Shown here piece by piece: positions 19,591 to 29,879 of a DNA stretch of 64,000 nucleotides; positions within the stretch are counted from its first letter, which is position 1, and every line of letters starts with the position of its first letter. Source of the stretch: Akebia trifoliata. Lineage: Eukaryota > Streptophyta > Magnoliopsida > Ranunculales > Lardizabalaceae. The stretch spans positions 25,426,586-25,490,585 of the forward strand of contig CM030707.1 of NCBI GenBank assembly GCA_017979445.1. Reading direction: 5' to 3'. Made by a program: the position numbers and the translations under genes. Under the pieces are notes generated by a model that had not been told where the DNA came from, searched no databases, and was given only the letters and a program-made list of their open reading frames with translations.

Positions 19591-22472
19591 TAGGGAGGTA
19601 CTACATCACAATAGTTTAAATACATCCTAAATATATAAACACCCATTCATTTTATCTATCATATGCACAATTTAACCCAAATAAATAATGAAAAATAAAA
19701 TAAAATATGTAATTTTTCTAATGATCTTTCTAATCATACTTCTTATTATTATTATCCTCTTTCCCCTAACCACTAATCTTTCAAAAAAATTAAAATTTCT
19801 AATGTATCTGTAACTAAATAATTTCTATATTGAAATAGAACCCTTGCACTTGTACTAAATGTTAATTCTAAAGTCATAGTAGGCACATGAATTGTTAGTA
19901 TATCACGTGACATTATACATAACATGCGATAATGTATATTATAACTTTTTCACCATTCCAAAATATTATAATAACTTTCATCTTCAATCTCTATGAGATC
20001 AGAATCCAAATAACGTTGTAATTTGGATGTTGAATTATTATTGTTATAAGTTATAGATGCTCCTGATAAAAGGTTAAGAAGATTAATTTTCGAACTAGAT
20101 GATGATGCTATATTTTGAGACCTACTTGTAGTATTATTATTTAAATCATACTTAATTTACTAAATGTTAAAAAGTTTTAATAATTCTTTTATAATATTTT
20201 GCATTTTAATTTCAACATTAAGATCATTACTTAAACTAAAAATAAGTTATAAAACCTTAGTTTTAAATTTATGATTTATAATTGAAGAAAATGCTAAGTT
20301 ATGTGAAATAATTATTCAATATTTATTAAATTTGTTATTCATTTGTGTAACATTATTATTATTCAAATTCAAATTTAAAAGTTCTTTAATTTGAGCTAAT
20401 TGCACATAAAAATCGGCGGATGTAACATATTTTTATCTTGAATTTTTTTTGTAATTTCGACAAAACTTGAAAATAATTATAAATATTAGATGTATTATCC
20501 AATCATTTTCTTCTACTTGTGTTTTACTACGTGTGTCTTCTAAAAATCTTTTTTATTAAATTTTTATAACTAATCGCGTGTTGTAACATATAATAAGTGA
20601 AATTCCACTGATGTGATGTGTATAAAGATAATCTAGTAGGTGATAAGTTAAATAATACATAATATTCCTCAAATCATTTTTATTTAATATGTGATACTCT
20701 TATAATACTAATAATTTCTCTAATATTTTCAAAAATATTATGAATACATTAAATACTATCTTGTATTATTAAATTTAAAATATGTACCGCATAACAAACA
20801 TGTAATTATTTTTTTAAAATTGATTTTGCCAAATAAAGCATCTTTAAGATAAATTAGAGTATTAGTATTGTTACTATTAGTATTATCTAATGTAATTGTA
20901 AATATTTTATTAATAATTTCATAATCTAATAAAATATTTTGCAAAACTTTAAAAATTATTAAATTGATATGTTTTTCATTTAATAAAGAAAAATATATAA
21001 TTTTTTTTTGGTAAATTCTAATTTTAATCTATAAAATGTGTTGTAACATACATATATGGTGTACCTTGAATTGAAGTCCATAAATTAGAAGTCAAGCATA
21101 TTTTGCTAAGTGTATTTTGTAATAAATTTTTTCTTTCCATATTTTATTTTTAAATATTTTCATTAAACTCATTTTTAATATAATTCTAGAAATACTTTCA
21201 AAATTAGGAAAATATATATTTTTCAATAAATTCTTTATAATGCATTTTTTCAATTACTAGAAAGACATTTCTTCCATAATAAAAAAAATTTAACGGTTTT
21301 CCCTCGCGTTCTTTCGACATCATATGATCATGTGCTTATTTCACCGGTGGTTGATCGACTAAGTAGATTTTGAATAACATCGGGTTGTTCTCTTCATGGA
21401 CACGTATTTTTATGTGTTTATTCATTGTATTTGTTTCAATAGATGTAGTAGAATAAATTAAAATTTTACCAATAATTATATTTTACTTTTTTCATTTTAC
21501 TTCCGTCCGGGTTTACAACATCTATTAATGTAAAATGTTGTCATGCCTTGAATTGAAATATTTTCGATTTTTTAGAAGATTAGAATTAGAGGGTTTCGGC
21601 TCATTACAAGCCCCCTAGTAAGTAAATGAATTAAAATTAATATTAAAATTTTGAGGATCATCAATATTAATATTTTGAGGATCCGTTATATAAAAATTAA
21701 CACTAAAATTAAAATTAATAGAGTTTGACTAGACTTCAATTAAAAGTAGAGAAAAAATAAAAAAGAAGAGAAACTATTACTAACAATATTAAAAAAATAA
21801 ATAGAACCACTACACCTTAATGTTAAAAAATTAGATTTTGATTGGTTGAGTGTGGCACTTGCCGATTTGATCGATTGATCTTGTCACGTAGAAAAAATTC
21901 TTGATTACTTGATGATGACTTTGATCTTGATCACTTTGATGATAACTTGATCTTAATCTTGCCACGTAGAAGAATATTGATCACTTGATGATCAAATTAA
22001 TTCAGAATAAATCTCAATTTAATAGAGACCTTGGAGAATTTACTATAAAATTACGAAAATAAAGTAAAAAGATTGAGATAATTTGGAGTAGTAAATTATA
22101 AAAATGATTTTGGGGTATTTATAAATAAATAAACCTCAATATTTTGTCTTACCCCCCTCCCAACAGTTTAAAAACGGTAATAATTTCGTTAGGGGATGGG
22201 TAAAAAAATTTCAAAATTTTTAGCGTTTTCTTCAAATTTCGGGTTTTTGGTTGGGTTGGCCATTGAGGGGGGTGGGGGGACTGCAAAAAAATTCTGGCTT
22301 TTGGTCCTGGTTTAGTTCGGGTTCGATCTAGGGTACCGATCCAAAAACCAGGCTTGGTTCAAGTTCGGTCCGGTCTGAGGGTAAAACCGAACTCGAATTG
22401 ATTTTTATTGGGTTTGGTTCGATCCTTATTTTTTGTCCAGATTTTAGGTCACAAGTAAAATGTGCATCCCTA
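19591..22472 (-). mobile_element. Decayed hAT (Ac-like) transposon
   Basis: The right end, read inward from 22472, is TAGGGATGCACATTTTAC, followed by GGTTCGG-type subterminal motifs (22240-22440) typical of Ac-like hAT elements. A candidate left end is TAGGGAGGTAC at 19591 (9 of 11 matching). Flanks ACATAAA and ACAAAAA are similar but not an exact 8-bp duplication, so the left border is tentative. It contains a broken transposase on the minus strand. Confidence 0.65.
19800..21560 (-). pseudogene. hAT transposase pseudogene
   Basis: Minus-strand blocks in the expected order: a BED-finger-like stretch (TTSIETNTMNKHIKI, about 21420-21460), the catalytic-domain motif INKIFTITLDNTNSNN (20756-20944; family KIxTITLDNASxND), and the C-terminal hAT dimerisation region with SYYNILEW, SRDILTIHVPTM and LTFSTSARVLFQYRNYL (family DILEWWK..ARDILAIPVSTVASESAFSTSGRVLDPYRSSL). 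Stops and frameshifts are numerous and the sequence has drifted to very high AT. Active enzyme would cut and paste elements with TAGGG/CAGGG-type ends; this copy cannot. Confidence 0.8.
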
Positions 22473-22523
22473 ACAAAAAATAAACAACAATAAAATGGTA
22501 ACACCGAACAATATAAATTCTTG

Positions 22524-22524
<1 letters not shown>

Positions 22525-22565
<41 letters not shown>

Positions 22566-22577
22566 TATATATATAAA
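22525..22577. repeat. (TA)n microsatellite
   Basis: Nearly pure TA repeat abutting the Mutator-like MITE at 22578, the usual target context of this family in the window. Confidence 0.9.
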
Positions 22578-22946
22578 GGGAAATGTTGAGCACCCAACAA
22601 TTTGCCCAACATATTTTGTCCTACATGGGTTAGAAGTTTTTGAATGGGCTGATTTTTTGTGATGATGATCTCTATGGTAAGGAGATCATCCTCACCAAAA
22701 ATCAGCTCATTCTTAAACTTCTAACCTCATGTTTACAAGTTGAAAAATCATGGACCAACCATTTTTTATAAATCATTTGTGATGGGGTTAGAAGTTTTGG
22801 AATGGGCTGATTTTTGGTGAGGATGATCTACTCACCATAGAAATCATTCTCACCAAAAATCAGCTTATGCCAAAACTTCTAACCCATGCAGGACAAAACA
22901 TGTTGGCAAATTGTTGGGCAAAATTTTGGGTGCCGAACAAGACCCA
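22578..22946. mobile_element. Mutator-like fold-back MITE, family A
   Basis: Starts GGGAAATGTTGAGCACCC and ends GGGTGCCGAACAAGACCC, with the family core palindrome. Flanks ATATATAAA (22569-22577) and ATATACAAA (22947-22955) match at 8 of 9 positions, a slightly decayed 9-bp target duplication. An open frame running across the left terminus and TA tract is an artefact. Confidence 0.8.
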
Positions 22947-23249
22947 TATACAAAAAGACGTTATTTTGGTAATGCTGAAAATTTTAGATTCTTGGTAGAA
23001 AGGATCCTGTGATGTTAAAAGCCCTCGCATCATGACTTCTAAGGGCCTTTATGTAAAGGTTGTATACATAGTGTCCTGTACATGTAATGAACACGACCAC
23101 GAGTCCATGACTATTAACCTTAAGGAAGGAAGCCTGATATCTTTTTTCATTAATCTGATTTTTTTCTCATCATGGTGGCAACATTAAAACTCATCTCTCC
23201 AAATTGTGCTAAAAATTTTCTCCATTTGCATTTGAAAATTGTCTGGGTA

Positions 23250-23512
23250 ACATGGCTGAAGCATGAGCCCTTACTGTAGATACTCAGAGAGATGATTACA
23301 AGACACTGATTATTGAGACAGATTCAGGGCTTCCTTCTTGATTGCGAATCATAGTTAAAATTTATGGAAAATATTTTTTGAGAAATTAAAATCCTTTCGC
23401 AATGCAGGTGGTAGTAATATCCTTAGGTGGCTTAACAATCGTAACTTTACTTTTATTGCATTAATAATAAAATCCCTTAAATTTATCCCAAAAAAAAAAG
23501 AAGAAGAAGGAG
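23250..23512 (+). pseudogene. Possible LINE RNase H remnant with A-rich tail
   Basis: AEA, a stop, ALTVDTQRDD and TLIIETDSGL resemble the RNase H-like domain found near the 3' end of plant LINE polyproteins (AEAWAL..VExDS). An A-rich tail follows at about 23491-23512. Only two short motifs support this, so it is a weak call. Confidence 0.3.
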
Positions 23513-23687
23513 AAGAACATCTGTTGGTGAGACAAAATTGAGTATAGGGTGGACTCGGGAAGGGTTGGTGATTCTTATTCCAAAATGGGATATATGGTTA
23601 CTATATTAAGAAAAATATAAAATGAAAGAAAAAAAATGTTTTTTATTTTTTTAACTTTATCAGTGTCAATTTTAATTTGGTTAATAC

Positions 23688-23892
23688 TTTTTTTTTTTGA
23701 TAAGAAAGGTATCTGGGCCAACTTACACGCACCAACTATTCCCTCCTCCCCGAACAAGACTTGCGAAATAGGATTTTAATCCTACGATCCGTAGCCACTG
23801 ATATTAGTAGTTGGTTTGAATCGAACTTGAGAACACAGGGGGAGCACACCCCTTGACCCCGAAGTGCTACCACTCGGGCACCCATCTGGTGG
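23688..23892 (-). mobile_element. tRNA-derived SINE with 16-bp target duplication
   Basis: On the minus strand the element starts with a tRNA-like head: an A-box-like GGTGCCCGAGTGGTAG, then a B-box-like AGTTCGATTC about 45 bp on. It continues with an unrelated body and ends TTCTTATCAAAAAAAAAAA. TTAATTTGGTTAATAC occurs on both sides (23672-23687 and 23893-23908), an exact 16-bp target duplication expected of LINE-assisted insertion. The RNA polymerase III promoter boxes look intact. It is not a functional tRNA gene, because no acceptor stem closes. Confidence 0.85.
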
Positions 23893-24025
23893 TTAATTTG
23901 GTTAATACTCAAAATAAACATTTATTACTATCTTCAAATGGTTCTAATTCCTAATGGTTTGAGTTCCACACTCGAAATTAGAATAATCAATTTCATTTTC
24001 ACTGACACTCTTAGTGTTTGTATTA

Positions 24026-25015
24026 TGAAAAATTACTTAATAGACCTTGTGAAAGTGGATAGTTTCTAAATAGTCCGTAACCGTCTATTTAGTAAATTTT
24101 TTATATCAAAATGGTTCCTCAACCTCATCTCTCATAATATCTTTGAAGTATTTTCAAACTACCATTTTTTCATCTTCTTTACATACTTAGGTTTTTCAAT
24201 AGGGAGTGCAATCATTTCTGACGATTTTTTACCATGAATGATGAATGAAAAATGATATACTCCTAATTTTGAATATTTAAATGTAATTTTTTTTTTTTGA
24301 TAATATATAATAAAAAATGACGAATGAAGTTGGGATTTCAATTTTTTTGAAGATTTCACCATAACTTTTTATTTTTGTGTTTGTTTTGCAATTACAATAT
24401 AACATTTTCAGTTTTTCAAGAAAATCTATCATGTATCAAAGTCGAAAAAAACAAAAAAAAAAAAAAATTCTGAATCACATTTACAGTGTCGAATGCACCA
24501 CTTTTTCTTGTCTAGTTCAATAAATCATTGAGATTGAGATAAACATTTTTTATTGCTGAGATTCAATAGTTAAAGTGGAGAAATCGATAAAAAAAATGGT
24601 GAAGTTCACATTAATGTTGTTGATCTCGATACTAAAAGTGTTGAACTCGAAAATAAAACATTGTGAACTTGACAATATAAGTGTGATTCAGATTTTTCTT
24701 TCCATTTTTTTGAACCTTAACATTAGACTGATCTTCTCGAAATACTCAAAATGCATATATTATAACTACAAACAAGACACTTGAATCAAAAGTTATAATG
24801 AAGTTCATAAAAATTTAAAAATCCCTATTTTGTTTATCATTTTTATTTTTAATTACAAATCACTGAAATAAATCGAAAAATACAATTAAATGTTTAAAAT
24901 TAGAAGTTTATCATTCTCCATTCACGATAAAAAAATTCTTAGGAAAATATACCTAATTATGTAAAGAAGATGAGAAAATGATAGTTTGTATACTTCAAAA
25001 ATATTACAAAGACAG
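24026..25015. mobile_element. Long-arm fold-back element
   Basis: The left arm (from GAAAAATTACTTAATAG at 24026) and the right arm (to about 25015) are inverted copies. For example CATCTTCTTTACATACTTAGG at 24172 pairs with the complement of 24951-24980, and CATAACTTTT at 24359 with AAAAGTTATAATG at 24788. Arms are about 350 bp and AT-rich. The middle (24540-24680) repeats a GTTGAACTCGAAAATAAA-type motif shared with the array at 32720-33215, so both belong to one family. No target duplication found, and the right end seems shortened compared with the copy ending at 33697. Confidence 0.65.
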
Positions 25016-26858
25016 ATCGCCCAAAAGTTAGGATCTACTGGTACGTTCGGAAGTGTTGACTCTTTTCAATAGGTTCCCTCTAAATGTTATTATGACAGCT
25101 TGAAATAAACCATAGATCCCCAAATAGTTAGTCACATAGCATTACTATGTTAGCATTTCACCCATAGTAAGTGTCCATGGCTCACCTCTTGGCATTCAAA
25201 AATATGATCCGATGCTTAGGGTTGCAGAGGATGAAATTTTATAAATTTTGATATATTTTTTTTTTTCAAAAAGTAGTTATTCTTCACCGGTTTATTTTTA
25301 ATTTTGAGAGTTTTGTGAAAATTTGATACCAATCCATTTTCAAAATCTTGGATAAAGTTAAAAGGAAACTACTTTTCTTAATTTTGGATCTGAGATTTTT
25401 TATGAAACATAGAAGGGTGTGATGTTGGCTTTCTGATGTGGTAATCCACTTGAGAAAAAAAAACCTTAGCAAGGCTCAAAATCTTATTATGCTAGTGACT
25501 CGAGGGTTTCAAAATCTTGAATGAGTAACGTTTTCATTATTATATATAACCGGACTCAAGAAAACGTACTCGATCTGTACGCAATTGACAAGGCACTTTG
25601 AACCATGGATCATTCCTCTGGGATAAAGAAAGAAAAAAATCTACAGTACACAGCACTTGCTACATCAACCGCGCATGTTTTAGTGAGTTATGTTATCACT
25701 AGTCTATATTTGAAAAAAAAAAAAATGATCTTTTATTTGAGGTTCAAAAGGATGCTTAAAAAGCAAAATCATCAAAACTCAGTTGACTATCTTACAGTAA
25801 TCATTCATCGATCTATGGGCCAAAAGGGTTGACTCGTGAGGCAACCTTCTTCCCCCACTAAAAGTTGGTGAATCCTACTAGACATGTGGTGTGGCATTTT
25901 AAATTTATTTGAAAACCCTAAATATGAAAAACCTCCTTGGATATACCACGTGTAATTCAATGGAGGGGTTTCTTGAAAGTTTTTAAAAAAATTAGTTTCA
26001 AAGAACCTTGCTTATTGAAACACATCAATCTAAATGTTGTTCATTGATCAAGGATACTTATCATATTCAAATGGATGGAAACTTAAGACCATTTTAATAT
26101 GTAGGAAATTCGTTTCCATATGGGTGAAAAAGTATATAATAAAATACATAGGGAATATTATTTTAGATACAGGCCCAAAATCGGCCTCCTTCCCCCTTCT
26201 CACATCTCTGTCTGTCTCTGTCTCTCTCTCTCTCTAACAATAAAATAATAGAACACACTTTTGGTGAGAGCATTACTACAAGATTTGTGACAAAGAAGGT
26301 CACACTTATATATCATACTTTAATCATATTTTTAATATTATATAAATGAATTTGACTACCTATCATTTTAATATGATAAACAATTACATAATACAAAAAA
26401 AAAAAAAAAAAAAACCTATTTGATGGTCAAAATCATCTCATTCAATTGTTTATTTATCAAATTATGATCTATCATATTATAGTTTGGTAACGATATGAAA
26501 ATATATATATATATATTATATTTTGGTAAACCCATACCATATATCCCCATTTTTGAATTTTTTTTTTTTTTTTAAGATATAATAACTGAAAGAAATGTTG
26601 CAACTTCCATGGGGTTCAGTAAACAAAAGAATTTAAATATCAATTAGAATGATGGATTAAATTCAATCATGTGGTTTTTCACCAACAATTTGTTTTCTAC
26701 CATGAATGCTTTATGAAACTCTTTGATCTCTGAATTTAAAGTATCCTACTTTCAAAATTTTCTAAAGCTCAACAAGTGATAGATTCAAGATCAATAAGAT
26801 CAAAATTGCTAAAATAAAATAAAATTCTCTATTTTAGATGACTCCTTATATCAATAAA
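25016..26858. other. AT-rich noncoding stretch
   Basis: No gene supported. Contains a short TCTCTGTCTGTCTCTGTC microsatellite (about 26203-26235), an A21 run near 26394-26414, a short TA repeat near 26505 and a T17 run near 26558. Confidence 0.4.
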
Positions 26859-27220
26859 GGGAAATGTTCAACAACAAACATTTTGGCAAAACATTTTTCA
26901 AAACATGGGTTAGAGGTTTTGGAATGGGCTGATTTTTGGTGAGGATGATCTCTACGGTGAGGAGATCATCCTCACCAAAAATCAGCCCATTCCAAAACTT
27001 CTAACCCCATCAAAAATGATTTACAAAAAATGGACGGTCCACGATTTTTCAACTTGTAAACTAGGGTTAGAAGTTTTGGAATGGACTGATTTTTGGTGAG
27101 GATGATCTCCTTAGTTTTGGAACCGAGGAGATCATCTCACCAAAAACCAGCCCATTCCAAAACCTCTAACCCATGTTTTGAAAAATGTTTTGCCAAAATG
27201 TTTGTTGCTGAACGGGACCC
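26859..27220. mobile_element. Mutator-like fold-back MITE, family B, exact 9-bp target duplication
   Basis: Starts GGGAAATGTTCAACAAC and ends GTTGCTGAACGGGACCC. ATCAATAAA stands on both sides (26850-26858 and 27221-27229), an exact 9-bp target duplication. It is the cleanest member in the window because its target is not a TA tract, and it fixes both the element ends and the superfamily for the whole group. It is 362 bp, noncoding and highly palindromic. Confidence 0.9.
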
Positions 27221-27229
27221 ATCAATAAA

Positions 27230-27808
27230 ACTCTAGTTGAGAGATAAATGAGACAGTCTTCTTTGATTTATTTCTCTTTTCTTCTTTATATATTCTTCAA
27301 AACAAAAAATAAAACTGAAAAAACTTTCTACTTTTCACCATCTTCTATGATACTTTATGCGAATTAGAACTTTCACCAACGAAACAGTTCCTTAGGTTTA
27401 TTCTCTCTTAGCTCTGATTCTCTCCATCTATATCATACGTCCCGATCAAGAAAGTAAAAATACAGAAGATTTTGAAATCGAAGTAACATGAAGTACACCT
27501 TTTCTAAGGATTTCGCGACTCAGATCTAGATTAGGAATATATGTATATTAAAATCGAATTTACAGTCAGAATAAATCTTCTGTTATTCACCAACAACAAT
27601 TACCTAAAAAACAGAGAAAAACAATACGAAGAGTTTTCTTCAACCGAAACGGTTCAATACCCTAGAGATTCACATCTTTCGGCTAGAAACATAAATCAGG
27701 CCTAGACGCAACATCATCCACGCTGGAAAACACAGATTCGGATATAAAACAGAGGATTGGATATATTTTAGCTATAGAGATCGAGAAACAGAACCTTGAA
27801 GGAGAAAA
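27230..27808. other. 3' flank of the small gene, nothing else seen
   Basis: No coding sequence or element recognised. As the downstream region of the minus-strand gene it may hold the 3' untranslated region. Its AT content is moderate. Confidence 0.35.
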
Positions 27809-28009
27809 TCAAGAAATAGTTCTCTTTCCAGGACGATCAGCTACTTTCAAGGTCTTATCGATGAGTTTTTTTGCCTGTCTGCTTCTGATCTCGACTTTTA
27901 CGCTCTTGCTTTTGTCCATCTTTACATAGGGTTTCTTCGATTTCTTCAGAGATCGAACCTTAGATTTGATCGATTCGACTAAGTTTTCCAACTGGTTCGC
28001 CATCGCCAT
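27809..28009 (-). CDS. Small basic protein, 66 residues, function unknown
   Basis: An uninterrupted frame encodes a strongly basic 66-residue protein with many Lys and Arg. It begins MAMANQLENLVESIKSKVR, has KKPYVKMDKSKSVKVEIRSR in the middle and a C-terminus rich in K/R ending GKRTIS. The first ATG (28007-28009) follows GAGAGAGAA, a reasonable plant initiation context; a second in-frame ATG is two codons on. The N-terminal part is predicted helical and the middle looks like a short strand segment. There is no signal peptide, membrane segment or known catalytic motif. Codon and base composition stand out from the AT-rich surroundings, and a CT/GA-rich leader and TATA-like sequence precede it. 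It looks like a conserved small plant protein, but I cannot name the family with certainty. Single exon as seen. Confidence 0.6.
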   Translation of the reverse strand: MAMANQLENLVESIKSKVRSLKKSKKPYVKMDKSKSVKVEIRSRQAKKLIDKTLKVADRPGKRTIS

Positions 28010-28117
28010 TTCTCTCTCGCCCGCCTCAGTAACTTATGATTAGTTTTCTCAGACGCCCCTCCACCTCACCTCTATCTTTACTGCGACTCTCTCGCTTCTT
28101 TCACGTATTTGTTGAAG

Positions 28118-28130
28118 TATAAAATAAATA
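28118..28130 (-). promoter_or_regulatory. TATA-like element of the small gene
   Basis: Minus-strand TATTTATTTTATA lies about 110 bp upstream of the ATG at 28009. An ACGTG core (about 28102) and a CACGTG G-box (28229-28234, in GCCACGTGTC) are on its upstream side. This is inference from sequence and position only. Confidence 0.4.
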
Positions 28131-28244
28131 AATACCCAATTATTTTCATCTTATTACGGGATTACCACTTGCGTTTCTCTCTAACCGCCTTCTTACGGAA
28201 AAAGCCTATGAAGAATCCCCTTATATGACACGTGGCATCTAACA

Positions 28245-28525
28245 TTTTGATGAATATTTGATTGAGGCGTGATAATCTTACTACCCCTTGCGACATTCTC
28301 AATGGACTCTCCTGACGTGAGGTGACAAGTTTAGGAATCGTAGATCTTTATGTCTCGAGATACACAATTTTTTTGAGATACACATTTTTATGAAAAAGTA
28401 CAAGTATATATCCCGAAATATACAGATCTATGATTCCCGTACTTGTTATGTCAAAAGAGTCGATTGAGTGTGCCACGTGAAGTAGTCAGATTATCACAAT
28501 TCTATTTGATATACATTTATATTTT
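28245..28525. mobile_element. Fold-back MITE-like stem-loop upstream of the small gene
   Basis: The left arm GTGATAATCTTACTAC..AATGGACTCTCCTGACG..GTGACAAG..GGAATCGTAGATCT pairs with the right arm read in complement (GTGATAATCTGACTAC..AATCGACTCTTTTGAC..AACAAG..GGGAATCATAGATCT). Arms are about 120 bp with a short loop near 28375-28400. A CACGTG lies in the right arm (28474-28479). The exact ends and target duplication are not determined, so its superfamily is open. Confidence 0.6.
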
Positions 28526-29879
28526 CAAAATGAGTCGTGATTTTCTAACCCCCCCCTTTAACATACATCTTTGGCATAGCATGTGTTACAACCATAGATT
28601 TCCTTGGGATACACAACCATAGAATTTAAATCCAATGATTAAAAATCATTCTTAAGACAATGCTATTATTAATAGATGCACATCACCAATCAAACTAATC
28701 TTTTGTGTGTAGATTTACGAAGGGATTGACCACATATCCATATGGTTAGTGGGTCACCAAAAATACAATGTGCATTAAATGGGGTGCTACCAAACCTTGG
28801 TTAGGAACGGGATACCGTTTTAGATCCTTGCTCATAATAAAACACAATGGTGGTCTCCACTCCCTTATCCTCGTATAAAGAGGGGTCGGTTTAATTTCTC
28901 TATAAATACTTAGGACAACTTTTAATTCTATTGTTTTTCCTTATATATTACCTTCCATGAATATCTTTACAACTTTATTGTCTTTTTTCTTTTACTTTAT
29001 TGTGAAGGGGTAAATTCTCCGACCTATAAGGGAATGCCACGTGTCACCTTAAAATAATATAGCTCATTGTTCATTCTCTTTCGACAATACCTGAGTAATG
29101 GGTCGGGATTTCAGCTATAATGTGGGCATCGTGAGTTCAAAAGTTCGCGAATAAAAATGATCCAATCCTTAAAATTGTGAGATTTGGGCATTATAGTCAA
29201 AGAAACTCCTAGAAGAAAAAAAGATTAGGTACGATTCGAGTCCCTTGGCAAAGTGAGATATGGTTAAAAACTTTTTTTTTTCTATAAATGGACTGAGTTT
29301 CCATAATAAAAAAAAGGTACGCAATTTTCCTATGGAAAACACTACTTTTCTAAAGAGTTACACTAAATCTAACTTAGGCATCAGAGGCTATGTGTAACAA
29401 GGAACAAGGGAATTTTCTAAGAACATCTAGCATCATATGAAGGAGCAGCAATCTTGAAGAAATTACAAAAAATGCCTTTACAATTTGACGTCGTCTATGG
29501 GAACGAAAACAACAAGTATGACTTACACATGGCAAACACAAGAAATAATAAGAGGATGTGGATAACAAGGTAAGAGCAAAAACAATGGGAGCTGTAACGA
29601 CAAATTTAAGCCTGGAGAATCAAACACCTATAGTCCATAAGGCCTAGGGAAATCAGAATCAAGCATCTACAATCCATCAAGCAACTACAGTCATTGTGAT
29701 TACTCCTTCTATCCTCTCTTTTTGTTCCTTGCTCTATGAATGTATAAATGTATAGCCAAGAAAAGTTTGATGGTTGAAATGGGATCAGATGAGAGATCAA
29801 GATAGGTTGAGGGAAGGCTCACTTAATGCTAAATTCTTATGGAGGTTGCTGGAGTTGAGGGTACATTCAACTAAGGCAT
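28526..29879. other. Noncoding stretch
   Basis: No exon, RNA gene or element border that I can support. Short open frames on the minus strand at 29374-29800 show no recognisable motif. Confidence 0.35.

Noticed and set aside
23820..23892. tRNA gene on the minus strand
   Set aside because: The A- and B-box-like sequences belong to a SINE head. The cloverleaf does not close, and the element has an A tail and target duplication.
26271..26300. ATTACTACAAGATTTGTGAC as a possible CACTA terminus
   Set aside because: Does not begin with CACTA, and no partner end or duplication was found.
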